Shown: positions 8,198-18,008, counted from the first letter of the stretch. The stretch: DNA of 64,000 bases from Undibacterium sp. KW1 (GCF_009937955.1 NZ_AP018439.1:2976001-3040000); one strand, 5' to 3'. A program made the numbers and translations. The notes: generated by a model not told the origin, from the sequence alone.

Positions 8198-10015
8198 TCA
8201 GAACCAGGCATCCTGCATATCGAAAGTCGTCATATCGATATTCGACAGCAAATCCAGTTGAGGATGAACGCGCGGCAATTCCCAGTGGAAGAAGTATTTA
8301 CAAGCCTGCAGTTTGCCTGCATAGAAATCAGCATCATGGTGAGTTTCTTTATTCAGGCACAAAGTAGCTTGCTCCAGCCACATCCACGCAATCACGGCAT
8401 GGCCAAATACTTCCAGATAAGCCGAGGCATTTGCCAGGGTTTTGTTGGTATCTCCCACGCCATGCAGTTGCTGGGTAACGCTGGCCAGTCTTTGCAGCAC
8501 ACGTGCCAGTGATTTGGTATAGGCCAGCAATTCAGGATGAGCCGCAGCTCTCGCCAGCGTCTTGTGCATGATTTCGCCCAAAGCCTCGAGCGCTGCACCA
8601 TCTTGCATGACAACCTTGCGGCCCAATAAATCCAGCCCCTGTATTCCGTGCGTACCTTCATGGATGGGGTTGAGGCGGTTATCGCGGTAAAACTGTTCTA
8701 CATTGTATTCACGGGTATAGCCATAGCCACCATGCACCTGTATCGCCAGATTATTCGCTTCCAGACACCATTGTGAAGGCCAGGATTTGGCAATCGGTGT
8801 CAGTATTTCCAACATCTGCGCAGCATGGGTACGCGCTTCTGGCGACGGCGCGGTGCGCTCTTCATCCACCAGACGGGCGCAGAATAAATTCAAAGCCAGG
8901 CCACCTTCGACATAGGCTTTTTGTGCCAGCAACATACGCTTGACATCGGTATGTTCAATGATAGGCACTTGTGGTGCAGCCGGGTCTTTGTTCAGCGGTG
9001 CACGTCCCTGTGGACGGTTACGGGCATAATCCAGTGCATGCAAATAACCGGTATAGCCCAACATGACAGCACCCAGGCCTACACCTATACGTGCCTCGTT
9101 CATCATGTGGAACATGTTTGCCATGCCACGGTGCAAGGTCCCAACCAGATAACCTATTGCACCAGCCTTGCCTTGCGGCTTGAATTTACCTTCACCAAAA
9201 TTCAGCATGCAATTGGTGGTGCCGCGATAACCCATCTTGTGATTCAGGCCGGCGAGCACTACGTCATTGCGTTCACCCAGGCTGCCATCTTCGTTCACCA
9301 GTTTTTTAGGCACGATGAAAAGCGAAATGCCTTTGACGCCAGGTATCAACTTGCCGTTTGCATCCGGCACTTTGGCCAATACCAGGTGCACGATATTCTC
9401 TGCCAGCTCATGCTCCCCTGCCGATATCCACATCTTGTTGCCGGTCAACCGGTAAGTGCCGTCTTCTTGAGGCTCAGCCCTGGTGACAATATCTGACAAA
9501 CTGGAGCCAGCCTGTGGTTCAGACAAACACATGGTGCCAAAGAAACGACCTTCCAGCATGGGCTTGACGAAGGTTTCTATCTGCTCAGGCGTGCCGCATT
9601 TGAGCAAGGTATTGGCATTGCCTATGGTGAGGAAGGGATAAGATGCCGTCCCTACATTCGCCCCTTTGAAATAAGCAAAACCAGCTTTTTCAACCACGCA
9701 GGGTAACTGCATGCCGCCGACATCAAAGTCTTGCCCTGCCGCCATCAGGCCAGCTTCGCAAAATGCTTTCAGGGCCGTCTTAACTTCAGGAATCATGTGC
9801 ACTTCTTCACCATCGAAGTGCGGCTCCTGCTGGTCATTTTTTTTATTGTGGGTAGCGAACAGGTCTGTCGCTATTTGTTCGCAGGTATCAAGGGCGGCAT
9901 TGAAAGTTTCGCGACTATGATCGGCGAAACGCGGCCTTTGATTCAGTGACTCTACATTCAGCCATTCATACAGCATGAATTCGAGATCACGGCGGGAAAG
10001 AATTTTAGATTGCAT
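8198..10015 (-). CDS. Acyl-CoA dehydrogenase, long form (DmdC/AcdA-like)
   Basis: A 605-residue FAD-dependent acyl-CoA dehydrogenase of the long subfamily. It has an N-terminal helical domain, a middle beta domain with FFGTMCLSEPQAGSSLSDI and YRLTGNKMWISAGEHE, a C-terminal helical domain with QVHGGYGYTREYNVEQFYRD, and an additional ~120-residue C-terminal domain. Family relatives include 3-methylmercaptopropionyl-CoA dehydrogenase DmdC. YRDNRLNPIHEGTHGIQGLDL contains the usual active-site region. It introduces the alpha,beta double bond of an acyl-CoA and passes electrons to ETF. It is the second gene of the cluster after the thiolase. The true substrate is unknown. Confidence 0.9.
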   Translation of the reverse strand: MQSKILSRRDLEFMLYEWLNVESLNQRPRFADHSRETFNAALDTCEQIATDLFATHNKKNDQQEPHFDGEEVHMIPEVKTALKAFCEAGLMAAGQDFDVGGMQLPCVVEKAGFAYFKGANVGTASYPFLTIGNANTLLKCGTPEQIETFVKPMLEGRFFGTMCLSEPQAGSSLSDIVTRAEPQEDGTYRLTGNKMWISAGEHELAENIVHLVLAKVPDANGKLIPGVKGISLFIVPKKLVNEDGSLGERNDVVLAGLNHKMGYRGTTNCMLNFGEGKFKPQGKAGAIGYLVGTLHRGMANMFHMMNEARIGVGLGAVMLGYTGYLHALDYARNRPQGRAPLNKDPAAPQVPIIEHTDVKRMLLAQKAYVEGGLALNLFCARLVDEERTAPSPEARTHAAQMLEILTPIAKSWPSQWCLEANNLAIQVHGGYGYTREYNVEQFYRDNRLNPIHEGTHGIQGLDLLGRKVVMQDGAALEALGEIMHKTLARAAAHPELLAYTKSLARVLQRLASVTQQLHGVGDTNKTLANASAYLEVFGHAVIAWMWLEQATLCLNKETHHDADFYAGKLQACKYFFHWELPRVHPQLDLLSNIDMTTFDMQDAWF

Positions 10016-10105
10016 GGCTTTATCTGGACAAGAGAGATGAGGTACTCATTTTGCCCAAACCGCATGACAACATCATACAGCCTGGGCACCCGACATGCAT
10101 CCAGC

Positions 10106-11284
10106 TTAGACTACTTCAAACAAACCTGCAGCGCCCTGGCCGCCGCCAATACACATGGTGACCACTACATATTTTGCGCCACGGCGTTTGCCTTCGATCA
10201 GTGCGTGGCCAGTCAGGCGTGCGCCGGAGACACCATAGGGATGGCCCACGGCAATCGCACCACCATTGACATTCAATTTATCCATAGGAATGCCAAGTTT
10301 GTCTGCGCAATACAAGACTTGCACGGCAAATGCCTCATTCAATTCCCACAAACCGATGTCCTCAACTTTGAGGCCGGCTTTTTTCAGCAATTTGGGAATC
10401 GCAAAGACCGGGCCTATACCCATTTCATCTGGCTCGCATCCTGCAATCGCAAAACCACGGAAAATACCCAATGGTTGCAAGCCCTTTGCTTCAGCCAGTT
10501 TGCTGCTCATCAGAATGGCAACAGAAGCACCGTCAGAAAACTGACTGGCGTTACCGGCAGTAATCACACCACCTGGCACTGCGGTACGGATTTTGGAGAC
10601 GCCTTCGAGCGTGGTATCTGCACGTATGCCTTCATCGGCAGAAATGGTGACCTCTTTGGTGATCAGCATGCCGGTCGTTTTATCAGCGACGCCCATGGTG
10701 GTAGTCATAGGCACGATCTCGGCATCAAACAAACCTGCAGCCTGGGCTGCGGCTGCGCGCAACTGGCTTTGTACGCCGTATTCATCCTGGCGTTCGCGTG
10801 GAATACCATAACGCTTGGCGACGGTTTCTGCTGTTTGCAGCATAGGCCAGTAAACTTCTGGCTTGTGTTGCTTCAACCAGGTTTCAACGATCATGTGGCT
10901 ATTGGCTTCGTTTTGTACGCAAGAGATAGACTCGACACCGCCTGCCGCATAGACATCGCCTTCACCGGCAATAATTCTTTGTGCTGCCAGGGCAATGGTC
11001 TGCAAGCCAGAAGAGCAAAAACGATTGACCGTCATGCCAGCAGTAGTTACCGGGCAACCTGCACGCAAAGCGATCTGACGAGCAATATTGCTGCCAGTTG
11101 CACCTTCTGGTGTGGCACAGCCCATGATGACATCTTCCACCTCACCTGATTCTATCTTTGCCCGGGTAATGGCTGCATTCAATACATGGCCACCCATGGT
11201 AGCACCATGCGTCATGTTGAAAGCACCCTTCCAGGATTTTGCAAGGCCAGTGCGGGCGGTGGATACGATAACTGCGTCAGACAT
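10106..11284 (-). CDS. Acetyl-CoA C-acyltransferase (thiolase)
   Basis: A 392-residue degradative thiolase, the usual length for FadA/PcaF-type enzymes. The nucleophile is C90 in [10 protein letters not shown]. The catalytic histidine is H348 in [14 protein letters not shown] and the second cysteine C378 in [15 protein letters not shown]. It cleaves 3-ketoacyl-CoA to acetyl-CoA in the last step of beta-oxidation. It is the first gene of the minus-strand cluster, so the cluster promoter should lie in the intergenic region to its right, which contains a TetR-style palindrome. Confidence 0.92.
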   Translation of the reverse strand: MSDAVIVSTARTGLAKSWKGAFNMTHGATMGGHVLNAAITRAKIESGEVEDVIMGCATPEGATGSNIARQIALRAGCPVTTAGMTVNRFCSSGLQTIALAAQRIIAGEGDVYAAGGVESISCVQNEANSHMIVETWLKQHKPEVYWPMLQTAETVAKRYGIPRERQDEYGVQSQLRAAAAQAAGLFDAEIVPMTTTMGVADKTTGMLITKEVTISADEGIRADTTLEGVSKIRTAVPGGVITAGNASQFSDGASVAILMSSKLAEAKGLQPLGIFRGFAIAGCEPDEMGIGPVFAIPKLLKKAGLKVEDIGLWELNEAFAVQVLYCADKLGIPMDKLNVNGGAIAVGHPYGVSGARLTGHALIEGKRRGAKYVVVTMCIGGGQGAAGLFEVV

Positions 11285-11470
11285 GTAGATCTCCTGATTA
11301 ATATAAGTATGTGTACAGGCTGGAACTGCTGATAACCATCATAAGTAATAATTTGCCCTTTGCAAACCAACATGCAGGAACAAACTTCCATAGCCCTGTT
11401 TTGCCTGAACCGAATTGCCTTAATTAAAAGCATATAGACCAAGCTCAAAACCTAGAATATCACATTTTAG

Positions 11471-11484
11471 TACGACCGTTCGTA
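11471..11484. promoter_or_regulatory. TetR-style palindrome TACGACCGTTCGTA
   Basis: The arms TACGA and TCGTA are perfect inverted repeats around CCGT. ACGA-N4-TCGT is a layout seen in operators of TetR-family regulators, several of which control acyl-CoA metabolism. It lies about 190 bases upstream of the thiolase start. No tetR gene is in the window, so the binding protein is unknown. Confidence 0.4.
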
Positions 11485-11549
11485 AATTAATTTCATGCAA
11501 TTACAGTGCTCAATATTGCTCTTCTTTACATATTCAGGATAGCGCTTTT

Positions 11550-11591
11550 GTAAGTTTCTGTAAGTTTCGAGCAAGCAAGCCGTAAGTTTCG
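11550..11591. repeat. Three direct repeats GTAAGTTTC(T/G)
   Basis: The ten-base word GTAAGTTTC(T/G) occurs at 11,550, 11,560 and 11,582, that is at spacings of 10 and 22 bases. These spacings are close to one and two helical turns, placing the copies on the same face of the DNA. They lie about 100 bases upstream of the transporter start and could be tandem regulator sites. Confidence 0.45.
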
Positions 11592-11692
11592 ACTTGCACA
11601 CTTTGCTTGCAATAAAAATTATGTCGGAAATGTGATAGTGGGATTCCGGCCATTTTTTAGCATATTTAATATACATAAAACAGGAGACAAGC

Positions 11693-13357
11693 ATGGCGAC
11701 AGCACCTATCGCAACGTCAGGCGGCATGACAGCAGAAGAACGCAAGGTTATTTTTGCGTCTTCACTGGGAACCGTCTTTGAATGGTACGACTTTTATCTA
11801 TATGGCTCACTTGCGGCCATCATTGCAAAACAGTTCTTCGCTGGCACTGACCCCAATACTGCGTTCATCTTTGCCTTGCTGGCATTTGCAGCGGGCTTTA
11901 TCGTGCGCCCCTTCGGCGCATTGGTCTTTGGTCGCCTTGGTGACATGATAGGCCGCAAATATACCTTTCTCGTGACCATCCTGATCATGGGCGGCTCGAC
12001 GTTCTGCGTTGGCTTACTGCCTAGCTATGCCAGCATAGGTATTGCAGCGCCAGTTATCCTGATCACTCTGCGCATCTTGCAGGGTCTGGCATTGGGTGGT
12101 GAATATGGCGGCGCTGCAACATATGTTGCAGAACATGCTCCTCATGGCAAGCGCGGCGCCTACACGGCCTGGATACAGACTACAGCTACATTGGGATTGT
12201 TCCTTTCGCTGATGGTGATCCTGGGCACCCGTATGGCCATAGGCGAAGAAGAATTTGGCAACTGGGGCTGGCGTGTTCCCTTCCTGGTATCGGTTTTCCT
12301 GCTGGCTATTTCAGTCTGGATACGCTTGTCCATGAATGAATCACCTGCTTTTGCCAAAATGAAAGCTGAAGGCAAAACTTCCAAAGCTCCACTGACAGAA
12401 TCCTTCGGTCAATGGAAAAACCTGAAGATCGTTATCCTGGCTCTGCTGGGTTTGACAGCGGGTCAGGCTGTGGTCTGGTATACAGGTCAGTTCTATGCAC
12501 TGTTCTTCCTACAACAAACACTCAAAGTCGATGGCCCGACTGCCAACGTTCTGATCGCTGCATCGTTGGTCATAGGCACGCCCTTCTTTATCGTGTTTGG
12601 TACCCTGTCGGACAAAATTGGCCGCAAACCGATTATCCTGGCAGGCTGCCTGATTGCAGCGGCCACCTATTTCCCAATTTTTGGCGCACTCACACATTAT
12701 GCCAATCCTGCTCTGGAAGCCGCATTGAAAAATGCACCAGTCGTGGTAACGGCGGATCCAAATGACTGCCAATTCCAGTTCAACCCGACAGGCACGAAGA
12801 AATTTACCTCTTCATGCGATATCGTCAAGGCAAAATTAGCTGCCGCTTCAGTCAATTACTCAAACGAAATAGCTACACCAGGAACCATTGCATCCGTCAA
12901 AGTTGGCGATAAAGTCATTACTTCTTACAATGCAAATGGCTTGCCAAAAGATGAAGCCACCGCAAAAGACAAGGCCTTCTCAAAAGATCTGGGTGAAGCG
13001 ATCAAAGCTGCAGGCTACCCAGCCAAAGCTGATCCTGCACAAGTCAACAAGCCTATGGTACTGGTCTTGCTGATCATCCTGGTCATCTATGTGACCATGG
13101 TGTATGGCCCTATCGCTGCCATGCTGGTGGAAATGTTCCCGACACGCATACGTTACACCTCGATGTCCTTGCCCTATCACATCGGCAATGGCTGGTTCGG
13201 TGGCCTGTTGCCAACTACAGCGTTTGCTCTGGTTGCGTTCAAGGGAGATATTTACTTCGGCTTGTGGTATCCGATCATCATTGCCTTGGCCACTTTCGTT
13301 ATCGGTCTGTTATTTGTCAAAGAAACCAAAGACAATGACATCTATGCTGCCGATTGA
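11693..13357 (+). CDS. MHS-family MFS transporter with large insert loop
   Basis: A 554-residue major facilitator of the metabolite:H+ symporter group (relatives of ProP, KgtP and ShiA). The sequence shows FEWYDFYLYGS in helix 1, then the loop GALVFGRLGDMIGRKYTF and its C-half counterpart FGTLSDKIGRKPIIL. The start ATG has AGGAGAC upstream. A hydrophilic stretch of about 110 residues (342-452), with two cysteines and sequences such as DPNDCQFQFNPTG, separates late helices; standard MHS proteins of about 430-500 residues lack it. The substrate is probably a carboxylate or zwitterion. The transporter diverges from the thiolase cluster and ends at a strong terminator. Confidence 0.9.
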   Translation: MATAPIATSGGMTAEERKVIFASSLGTVFEWYDFYLYGSLAAIIAKQFFAGTDPNTAFIFALLAFAAGFIVRPFGALVFGRLGDMIGRKYTFLVTILIMGGSTFCVGLLPSYASIGIAAPVILITLRILQGLALGGEYGGAATYVAEHAPHGKRGAYTAWIQTTATLGLFLSLMVILGTRMAIGEEEFGNWGWRVPFLVSVFLLAISVWIRLSMNESPAFAKMKAEGKTSKAPLTESFGQWKNLKIVILALLGLTAGQAVVWYTGQFYALFFLQQTLKVDGPTANVLIAASLVIGTPFFIVFGTLSDKIGRKPIILAGCLIAAATYFPIFGALTHYANPALEAALKNAPVVVTADPNDCQFQFNPTGTKKFTSSCDIVKAKLAAASVNYSNEIATPGTIASVKVGDKVITSYNANGLPKDEATAKDKAFSKDLGEAIKAAGYPAKADPAQVNKPMVLVLLIILVIYVTMVYGPIAAMLVEMFPTRIRYTSMSLPYHIGNGWFGGLLPTTAFALVAFKGDIYFGLWYPIIIALATFVIGLLFVKETKDNDIYAAD

Positions 13358-13383
13358 TCAGTAAGTAAGCAAACCGTCGATTG

Positions 13384-13416
13384 AAAAAAACGCCCGTCTG
13401 TTGACGGGCGTTTTTA
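13384..13416. terminator. Bidirectional rho-independent terminator
   Basis: The stem ACGCCCGTC/GACGGGCGT has a four-base loop, flanked by an A-run on the left and a T-run on the right. It serves the transporter on the plus strand and ldcA on the minus strand, which converge here. Confidence 0.92.
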
Positions 13417-13426
13417 TTGTGAGCGG

Positions 13427-14332
13427 CTACAAGTTGTAGTTCATGACCAGGCTGGCCCGTCCAACTTCCACATCCAATTGCGCCTCGCTGCCAACCACGA
13501 GGCTGGCACGGGTTGAGATGTGGCCAAAAGGCAAACCGATAATGACAGGCACATCGATCACACTACGAATGTAAGCAAGCATGGCATTGAAGTCATAGCC
13601 ATTGTCATGAACAGCCAGTTTGTAGGCAGAAAAATTCCCGAGTACGATCGCTTTTTGCTTACTCAACACTCCAGCGAAATGCAGTTGCAGCAGCATGCGC
13701 TCTATGCGGTAAGGATGCTCGCCTATGTCTTCCAGGAACAATATTCCGTCTTCAACTTCAGCCCAATACGGTGTACCGACGGCATGGGTCAGCATCGCCA
13801 GATTACCGCCCCATAGCTTACCCTCAACATGCAAATCTTGTTCGGTAGCAGTTTCAAATTCAACTGTATGCATGGTATTGCTGACACACACATGAAACTG
13901 CTGCAAGGTATATTCAACAGGCTGCTCACGTACGTAATCATCACAAAGCATGGGGCCTGCAATACTGGTGCGGCCACGCGCCAGCATTGCCAGATGCACG
14001 AGGGTAAAATCACTATAGCCAACAAAACACTTGCCACTATTTGCCAGCAAATCAAAATCAAGCAAAGGCATCAGCCGTGACATGCCATAACTGCCACGCA
14101 AGGCCATGATGATCTGCACATCTGGATTTTGCGCCGCCTCATGGATTTGCCTGGCACGTTCTGCATCCGTCGCTCCAAAGCGTTGAAATTTGGCATCAGC
14201 ATCATAGTAGCTATGCACCTTAAAACCTTGTCCGGCCAATCGCTGCAAGCCACGCTCAATCAGGCTATCGTCGAGAGGTGCGCCACTGGGGGCAATGATG
14301 GCGATTCCGGTTTGCGTGCTTGATCCAGGCAT
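13427..14332 (-). CDS. ldcA: LD-carboxypeptidase (muramoyltetrapeptide carboxypeptidase)
   Basis: A 301-residue serine peptidase of family S66. It removes the terminal D-alanine from murein tetrapeptides in the cytoplasm during peptidoglycan recycling. The catalytic serine is in VGYSDFT (S107). The glutamate lies in GILFLEDIGEHPYRIERM and the histidine in GLPFGHIST. Length and motif order match the family. It is the last gene of queE-queD-tadA-ldcA, eight bases after tadA, and ends at the terminator at 13,384-13,416. Confidence 0.92.
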   Translation of the reverse strand: MPGSSTQTGIAIIAPSGAPLDDSLIERGLQRLAGQGFKVHSYYDADAKFQRFGATDAERARQIHEAAQNPDVQIIMALRGSYGMSRLMPLLDFDLLANSGKCFVGYSDFTLVHLAMLARGRTSIAGPMLCDDYVREQPVEYTLQQFHVCVSNTMHTVEFETATEQDLHVEGKLWGGNLAMLTHAVGTPYWAEVEDGILFLEDIGEHPYRIERMLLQLHFAGVLSKQKAIVLGNFSAYKLAVHDNGYDFNAMLAYIRSVIDVPVIIGLPFGHISTRASLVVGSEAQLDVEVGRASLVMNYNL

Positions 14333-14340
14333 AATGTATT

Positions 14341-15344
<1,004 letters not shown>

Positions 15345-15350
15345 GAAAAC

Positions 15351-15986
15351 TCAAGGAATCTGTAATAGTTTATGGGTTTGCAAACTCAGCTTCCATTGCG
15401 GATGCTGTTTGCAGTATTCAATTGCAAGACGCAAATTATCGTCTTTTAAAGGGCCATCCATGGCTTGTACAAAGTAATGTTCAAAATCAAGATTTGCGTA
15501 TGCAGCCATATCCTGACCAAACTGCGGGATCACCACTTTGAGCTCACTACCTTTTCTGACAACCAGTTCTGATCCCATTTTTGGACTGACGCAAATCCAG
15601 TCTACACCATCAGGAACAGGCAAGGTACCATTGGTTTCTATGGCGATCTCAAAACCCACTGCGTGCATTGCTTCAATCAAGGCCGCATCAAGTTGCAACA
15701 AGGGTTCTCCACCGGTAAACACCACATACTTGCTTGCAGTATAGGACACTGGCCACAAAGCATTGATCGTCGCAGCCAGCTCGGCGGCCAGCTTGAACTT
15801 GCCACCACCCTCGCCGTTTGTACCAACAAAATCAGTATCACAAAACTGACAAACCGCAGTTGACCTGTCTTCTTCGCGCCCCGACCACAAGTTGCAGCCA
15901 GAAAAACGACAAAACACTGCCGGGCGCCCGGCATGATTGCCCTCGCCCTGCAAAGTATAAAAAATTTCTTTGACGCTATAAGTCAC
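15351..15986 (-). CDS. queE: 7-carboxy-7-deazaguanine synthase
   Basis: A 211-residue radical SAM enzyme making 7-carboxy-7-deazaguanine from carboxytetrahydropterin. Its cluster motif is the unusual C-x14-C-x2-C: C31, C46 and C49. The C-terminal region GPLKDDNLRLAIEYC and LSLQTHKLLQIP agree with the family. Translation starts at GTG (15,986), giving the usual N-terminus TYSVKEIFYTLQGEG. It is the first gene of a four-gene operon with queD, tadA and ldcA. The first queuosine gene (queC/folE type) is not in the window. Confidence 0.93.
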   Translation of the reverse strand: MTYSVKEIFYTLQGEGNHAGRPAVFCRFSGCNLWSGREEDRSTAVCQFCDTDFVGTNGEGGGKFKLAAELAATINALWPVSYTASKYVVFTGGEPLLQLDAALIEAMHAVGFEIAIETNGTLPVPDGVDWICVSPKMGSELVVRKGSELKVVIPQFGQDMAAYANLDFEHYFVQAMDGPLKDDNLRLAIEYCKQHPQWKLSLQTHKLLQIP

Positions 15987-16239
15987 GTCTTATTCCCGCA
16001 AGATGATCAGCAGCGACTTAAAGGCTGCACAGGCAAGGCTTTTTGACAAAGCCGCTCTCTTTTACACGGCATGAAAATGCAGTATATGAAATTCAGTGCG
16101 TTTTTGGAACGCAAAAAGGCGTCATGATACCACGGACTGGCATATTGGCCTTCTAACTTGCATGTAGTCCCAGCGTAAGCTAGTCGAGAATTTAATATCA
16201 ACTATTAAATAAACATCACTATCGAGGCAAAATAAGACC

Positions 16240-16313
16240 CCAGCAATGACGCAGGCTTCCGGAGTGTTTCGTGCCTTAAGTTGCCTGAGTTGCCAGACCT
16301 GAAATCATTCCCA
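16240..16313 (-). repeat. Distal att-like copy of the guaA 3' end
   Basis: This 74-base segment aligns with 18,013-18,086 in the same orientation, at about 75 percent without gaps and a little over 80 percent with one small shift. It includes the block GCAATGACGC of the terminator loop and the final AAATCATTCCCA, which is the complement of the guaA stop and last codons. Its terminator stem is degenerate. It is the presumed far attachment site of the relic element. Confidence 0.75.
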
Positions 16314-16572
16314 CTACTTATTAATTGCTATTGAAACCGTAGCATTGACGTCTAATTCCAAATCATCCATATAGAGAATACCATGTTAACTACAACGATT
16401 AGGATCGTGCAGCAAAGACAACAATAGAATTGTTAAACCATATCACATAGACAAAAAAATTGGCCGCCCCATATCAAGGCTAACAACGTAAGCGCGTAGC
16501 CAAAATTTCCCGTTATGGACTTGAATGTTGTGACTTGATCAGTATGACGATCTACTTCAGTTGCAAGCTACC

Positions 16573-16595
16573 GATTAGCCGTGTCACGGCTAATC
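16573..16595. terminator. Hairpin downstream of orphan membrane protein
   Basis: GATTAGCCGTG and CACGGCTAATC are perfect inverted repeats around a single T, 12 bases past the stop of the 209-residue gene. No T-run follows on the minus strand, so termination efficiency is uncertain. Confidence 0.45.
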
Positions 16596-16606
16596 CGATT
16601 GACCAA

Positions 16607-17236
16607 TCAGTTAGATCGGACTTCACGAACATATCGGAGCCCGAAAAATCCCCTGCCGCTCACCAACAAAGCATTTTCGCCAACCTTAAGATGTTTGTAT
16701 CGTCGATTTTGATCAAGTAGGCTACGGGTTTCAAAAGGCGCCTGATTCATTACGAATGTAAATCTATGACTTCTTTTCCCAACATTTCCAACCAGTTTGA
16801 TGTCCGACACATTAACGGCAATAACTTCTGGTTCCGAGAAATCCAGAATGTAATTTGCGTATAGGAATACTGGCAGCAGAATCAATCCTAATGAACCGAC
16901 GGTTGCCATCGTTGCTGCAAATATTTGTAGAGAATAAAAACCATAAGGTAGCTTTGTAGCAAGGTATAAACCCAATGGACATCCAATCAAAAAGAGAACA
17001 AACATCCCAATGCCGAAGTTGTCTGCATTCTCGCTATCCCAAAGAACCACGTCAGAGGAAATAGTCCAAAACATGGACAACATTGACATGACCATCACTA
17101 TTGAGCTAACAATGAGCATTCTTCGTTGGCGATTTTGAAATAAGACATCTGTCTCAACATGCCCCGTCGCACTCTTCGATTCTTTGCGCCATGACTCGTA
17201 TGGCCGGGCAAACCATGGTTTTTCTTCTTTGGGCAT
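16607..17236 (-). CDS. Orphan three-helix membrane protein
   Basis: A 209-residue protein I do not recognise. Three hydrophobic segments are visible (about residues 40-60, 76-95 and 104-130). An N-terminal hydrophilic region begins PKEEKPWFARPYESW, and a soluble C-terminal part of 75 residues starts SEPEVIAVNVSDIKLVG. The C-terminal part alternates hydrophobic residues as in a small beta domain, ending GRGFFGLRYVREVRSN. The gene is AT-richer than its neighbours and lies inside the guaA relic element, so it was probably brought in by transfer. Intact reading frame and clear topology suggest that it is still a functional gene. It could be an inner-membrane protein of a cargo or immunity module, but nothing proves that. 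Confidence 0.6.
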   Translation of the reverse strand: MPKEEKPWFARPYESWRKESKSATGHVETDVLFQNRQRRMLIVSSIVMVMSMLSMFWTISSDVVLWDSENADNFGIGMFVLFLIGCPLGLYLATKLPYGFYSLQIFAATMATVGSLGLILLPVFLYANYILDFSEPEVIAVNVSDIKLVGNVGKRSHRFTFVMNQAPFETRSLLDQNRRYKHLKVGENALLVSGRGFFGLRYVREVRSN

Positions 17237-17577
17237 TGGGATCTAACGTGGAAGTGAGGTACAGCCGGAGCGAAGCATGGGGAACCACAAACGAATGCGA
17301 TAATTTAGCACAAATATGACAAAGTCAAGGAGTAACGTACAAATCCGAACACAAGGGATTAACCGCAAACAACGTCTTCAATAGTCTAGGCGTCAGCTCA
17401 TGCACCTTGGTTGCAGGATGTTGCCCCACGGGCTGAAATACATTCACGAAGTAATTGTAGGTTTAACGTAGAAGTAATAGATACACGAGAGAGCGCAAAA
17501 AAAGTGAACAACCTACTAAAACAGATATTCGCTCACGCGCACATGCGCGGGGAACCTTGTTACCACTAACAACCCTA

Positions 17578-17771
17578 TTATGCCCACGTGGCTATGCCGC
17601 CATTCCCGCACCGACCCAACGTGACAGTTCCCTGATAACCGTTGATCGTGTTGTTGTGCCAAAATGAAATAGAACCTGTAGGTGTGACAGCGACATACAA
17701 CCTGTCACGGTCATTCACTTTATATTTTTTTCTTGCGACTTGAGATTGCGTAGTTTGGTATCGATGAGTAT
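17578..17771 (-). pseudogene. N-terminal fragment of a DUF4102-type tyrosine integrase
   Basis: Read on the minus strand, one frame gives LIDTKLRNLKSQEK (17,769 downward). After a one-base shift in a run of seven A's near 17,730, the next frame gives YKVNDRDRLYVAVTPTGSIS and then NGYQGTVTLGRCGNGG before a TAA at 17,578. Together they match the arm-type DNA-binding domain at the start of P4-like integrases (LTDTKLR, then YKVNDRDGLYV, then a TLGRYGxGG strand). The expected initiator position reads ATA. The catalytic core is entirely missing. The position next to the guaA stop is where the integrase of a guaA-specific island is expected. The match is from memory of the family, not a search. Confidence 0.75.
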
Positions 17772-18008
17772 TAGAAAACGTCGTTTTTTGTTAGCAATAC
17801 CACGATTAAAAACAGTCGGTCTATTTTCATAATTATCAATAAATTCAAAGACTTAGCAAATTAAAATAACATGTCCATCAAAAAAACCATGACATGGCAT
17901 CAATCGACATCAAGAAAAAGTGTAGTGATAATACCATCAACTATGCCGTTAAAAATAATTGCTTGGCCGTACTTTTCTTTGCCAGACATTGCCAGACCAA
18001 AAATGCAA

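Larger units (their letters stand above)
11285..11692. other. Divergent promoter region, thiolase cluster / MHS transporter
   Basis: A gap of 408 bases between two divergent genes with no coding sequence that I can support. It should carry both promoters. Two structured signals inside it are listed separately: a palindrome at 11,471-11,484 and three direct repeats at 11,550-11,591. Confidence 0.6.
15987..16606. other. Intergenic region spanning the left end of the guaA relic
   Basis: There are 620 bases without a gene that I can support. The first part (15,987-16,239) should contain the queE promoter. The middle holds the diverged copy of the guaA 3' end (16,240-16,313). The right part (16,314-16,606) belongs to the relic element and is AT-rich, with a hairpin at 16,573-16,595. 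Small open frames here have no ribosome binding sites. Confidence 0.55.

Noticed and set aside
15987..16100. Possible preQ1 riboswitch before queE
   Set aside because: I looked for the short preQ1 aptamer pattern with an A-rich tail near the start codon and did not find it.
16007..16201. 64-residue minus-strand frame upstream of queE
   Set aside because: No ribosome site or motif; it occupies the expected promoter region of queE.
17400..17600. A full CRISPR array around the repeat-like word
   Set aside because: No second copy of the word at about 61-base spacing on either side, and no cas gene in the window.
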